64,000 nt of DNA. It comes from Arbacia lixula. Its lineage: Eukaryota; Echinodermata; Echinoidea; Arbacioida; Arbaciidae. Each line of letters opens with the position of its first letter. Position 1 is the first letter of the stretch. Location: contig OZ022576.1 of NCBI GenBank assembly GCA_963669155.1, positions 31,065,835-31,129,834 of the forward strand, in the 5' to 3' direction. Of the stretch, positions 62,605-64,000 are shown in pieces. Under the pieces are notes generated by a model. It was not told the origin of the DNA, did no database searches, and saw only the letters and a list, made by a program, of their open reading frames with translations. Position numbers and translations under genes: made by a program.

Positions 62605-63090
62605 TGCGATGCCAAGTTTGCTACCGCGTTATTATCACGTCTCTCGGTTCGGGATATGAAATAGTTCCGCCGTTTCGTCACCGTCTCAATAAAGCATCTC
62701 TTAAATCCTCTCGCCAGAAATGAACAAGATCATTATATAGCTGGGATCATCGGTATAAAAATGTGCCCAGATATACAGTGATAGATGATTATTTTGTTCA
62801 AGAATAGAACACGCTGTTCAATAGCAGAAAATAAGTAGACATAGGTCTAACAAAAGTCCGTTTTGAAGTGTATTGCGATGCCAGGTTTACTACCGCACTG
62901 GGATGAAATACTTCCGCCGTTTCGTAACCATCTCAATAAAGCTACTCTTAAATCATCTTACCAGGAATAAATAAGAATACATTTTAGCTGTGATCGCTGG
63001 TATCAAACTCCGCTCAGAAAAAAAATGATAGTCAGATCACCATTTTGTTCAAGATAAGGAAGACACGTTCTTTAATAACAGAAAAAAGGG
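62605..63090 (+). repeat. Two-copy ~235-265 bp tandem duplication
   Basis: GATGCCAAGTTTGCTACCGC, TTCCGCCGTTTCGTCACCGT, CTCAATAAAGCATCTCTTAA and ATTTTGTTCAAGAATAGAAC recur from 62877 as GATGCCAGGTTTACTACCGC, TTCCGCCGTTTCGTAACCAT, CTCAATAAAGCTACTCTTAA and ATTTTGTTCAAGATAAGGAA. The second copy has lost ~25 bp near its start. Confidence 0.8.
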
Positions 63091-63762
63091 AATCAAAATT
63101 AAAGGTAGATAGAAAATGCAATCAGTCGAAGATATATAGACATCAAAACAATCGTCTCATACAGATTGTATTTTTTTTCTTTATGAAGGCTTAGGTTTTT
63201 ATGAGAAATGCATTATCTTTGTTCTGAAAATCCTTCTGGATGCTCAGGTAAACTCCCCCTATAGACTCCACTTCTTGATATGGACTCAGACAACACATGA
63301 CACCGCTTGGGTACGAAATGATTTCAGTCTGAATCACAAATCAAATTGGAAATGACATTAGTTTAAACATTATGCCTCATCATTGAACTTCACATTGTGC
63401 CCCCCCCCCCTTTTGAGGTTTTGCTTTTTATCCAAGAGGGGGATTAACATGGAAAGCATGAGTGATCACAATCGTCCATCCAGTAGGACAGAAATTTGGC
63501 AACGTCATCGTAGCCCGATAGCAAAGTTTACTGCACAGACAGTAGATAGAAATCTCATCACGCATTGTCTCTTTCCCGCCATTATCCATCACGAGATACC
63601 ACAAGGAAATGTCCGTTTCGGTTACCATTTTTTTGTAAAAACATTTCCCAGTGAGTAAAGGGGATCAGGCTTAATCTTTCCAAAGGATCGAAAGTACCCA
63701 GTAAACTATTCCTGTCATCTTCAAGAAAACATGTAAAATTAGATCGGGAATGTCTCGCAAGG

Positions 63763-63905
63763 GGACGGATGGGGAGGGGGGGGGGGAGGGGGGGGGGAAG
63801 GGGAGGGAGCTCACAAGGGGGTGTGCAATTGTGTGTGTGTGTGTGCGTGGGTGTGCGTGTGTGTATGTGTGTGTGTGTTTGTATGTGTGTGTTTGTGTAT
63901 GTGCA
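63763..63905 (+). repeat. Poly-G and GT microsatellite
   Basis: GGGGAGGGG and pure G runs followed by (GT)n with TGCG/TATG interruptions. Confidence 0.9.
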
Positions 63906-64000
63906 TTATGTGGGTAGATAAATGCAAGGGAATTGAACCTAGGATTGTACCCTCGATCCACCCCTCTCTAAAACACATTTCTCCAGTCACTAATATATAT

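Larger units (their letters stand above)
51896..64000 (+). other. Probable long SLC26 intron, no further exon seen
   Basis: After the exon-2 donor no segment encodes the expected continuation (a Gly-Met/Leu-Ala-Tyr/Phe helix 1 followed by GLYxSFFP) on the plus strand. The interval holds microsatellites, two MITE-type elements, duplicated blocks and poly-G runs, and no exon on the minus strand could be supported either. Confidence 0.5.

Overview
This is a stretch of AT-rich, intron-containing animal nuclear DNA. Its splice sites are GT-AG, it carries many small foldback elements, MITEs and tRNA-derived SINEs, and it has abundant dinucleotide and trinucleotide microsatellites and poly-G/poly-C runs. 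Gene content and repeat style fit a marine invertebrate deuterostome, most plausibly an echinoderm. That assignment is an inference, not proven. No bacterial, CRISPR, phage or viral genes were seen.

Four genes can be supported by joining exons at phase-compatible splice sites. (1) Minus strand, 6949-9604: a C3orf18-like single-pass membrane protein (3 coding exons, about 285 aa). (2) Plus strand, 10920-21829: a complete TMEM43 (LUMA) orthologue (10 coding exons, 431 aa), head-to-head with gene 1 across a roughly 1.3 kb interval holding a candidate shared promoter. (3) Minus strand, 30339-36429: an unrecognised 274-aa basic, coiled-coil-prone protein in 4 phase-compatible exons. (4) Plus strand, 49775-51895: the first two coding exons of an SLC26-family anion transporter with a long polyglycine N-terminal extension; the rest of the gene lies beyond the right edge. 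From memory, the human relatives of genes 1, 2 and 4 all lie on chromosome arm 3p, so the block may be a remnant of old linkage.

Layout: 1-6.9 kb is repeat-rich with no gene; 6.9-21.8 kb is the C3orf18-like/TMEM43 divergent pair; 21.8-30.3 kb is gene-free with SINE and MITE copies; 30.3-36.4 kb is gene 3; 36.7-49.1 kb is gene-free and dominated by microsatellites and tandem repeats; 49.2-51.9 kb is the SLC26 promoter and 5' exons; 51.9-64 kb shows no further SLC26 exon and is probably its long intron.

The most interesting structure is repeated duplication of exon edges. TMEM43 intron 1 holds a decayed exon-2 copy that is itself split by a 148-bp insertion flanked by a GGTGCAT duplication. 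TMEM43 intron 8 holds a partial exon-9 copy that stays open to its own stop. Gene 3 has a ~65-bp degenerate minisatellite whose unit matches the 3' end and splice donor of its own exon 3. TMEM43 intron 4 carries a composite repeat with six perfect DR1 nuclear-receptor motifs.
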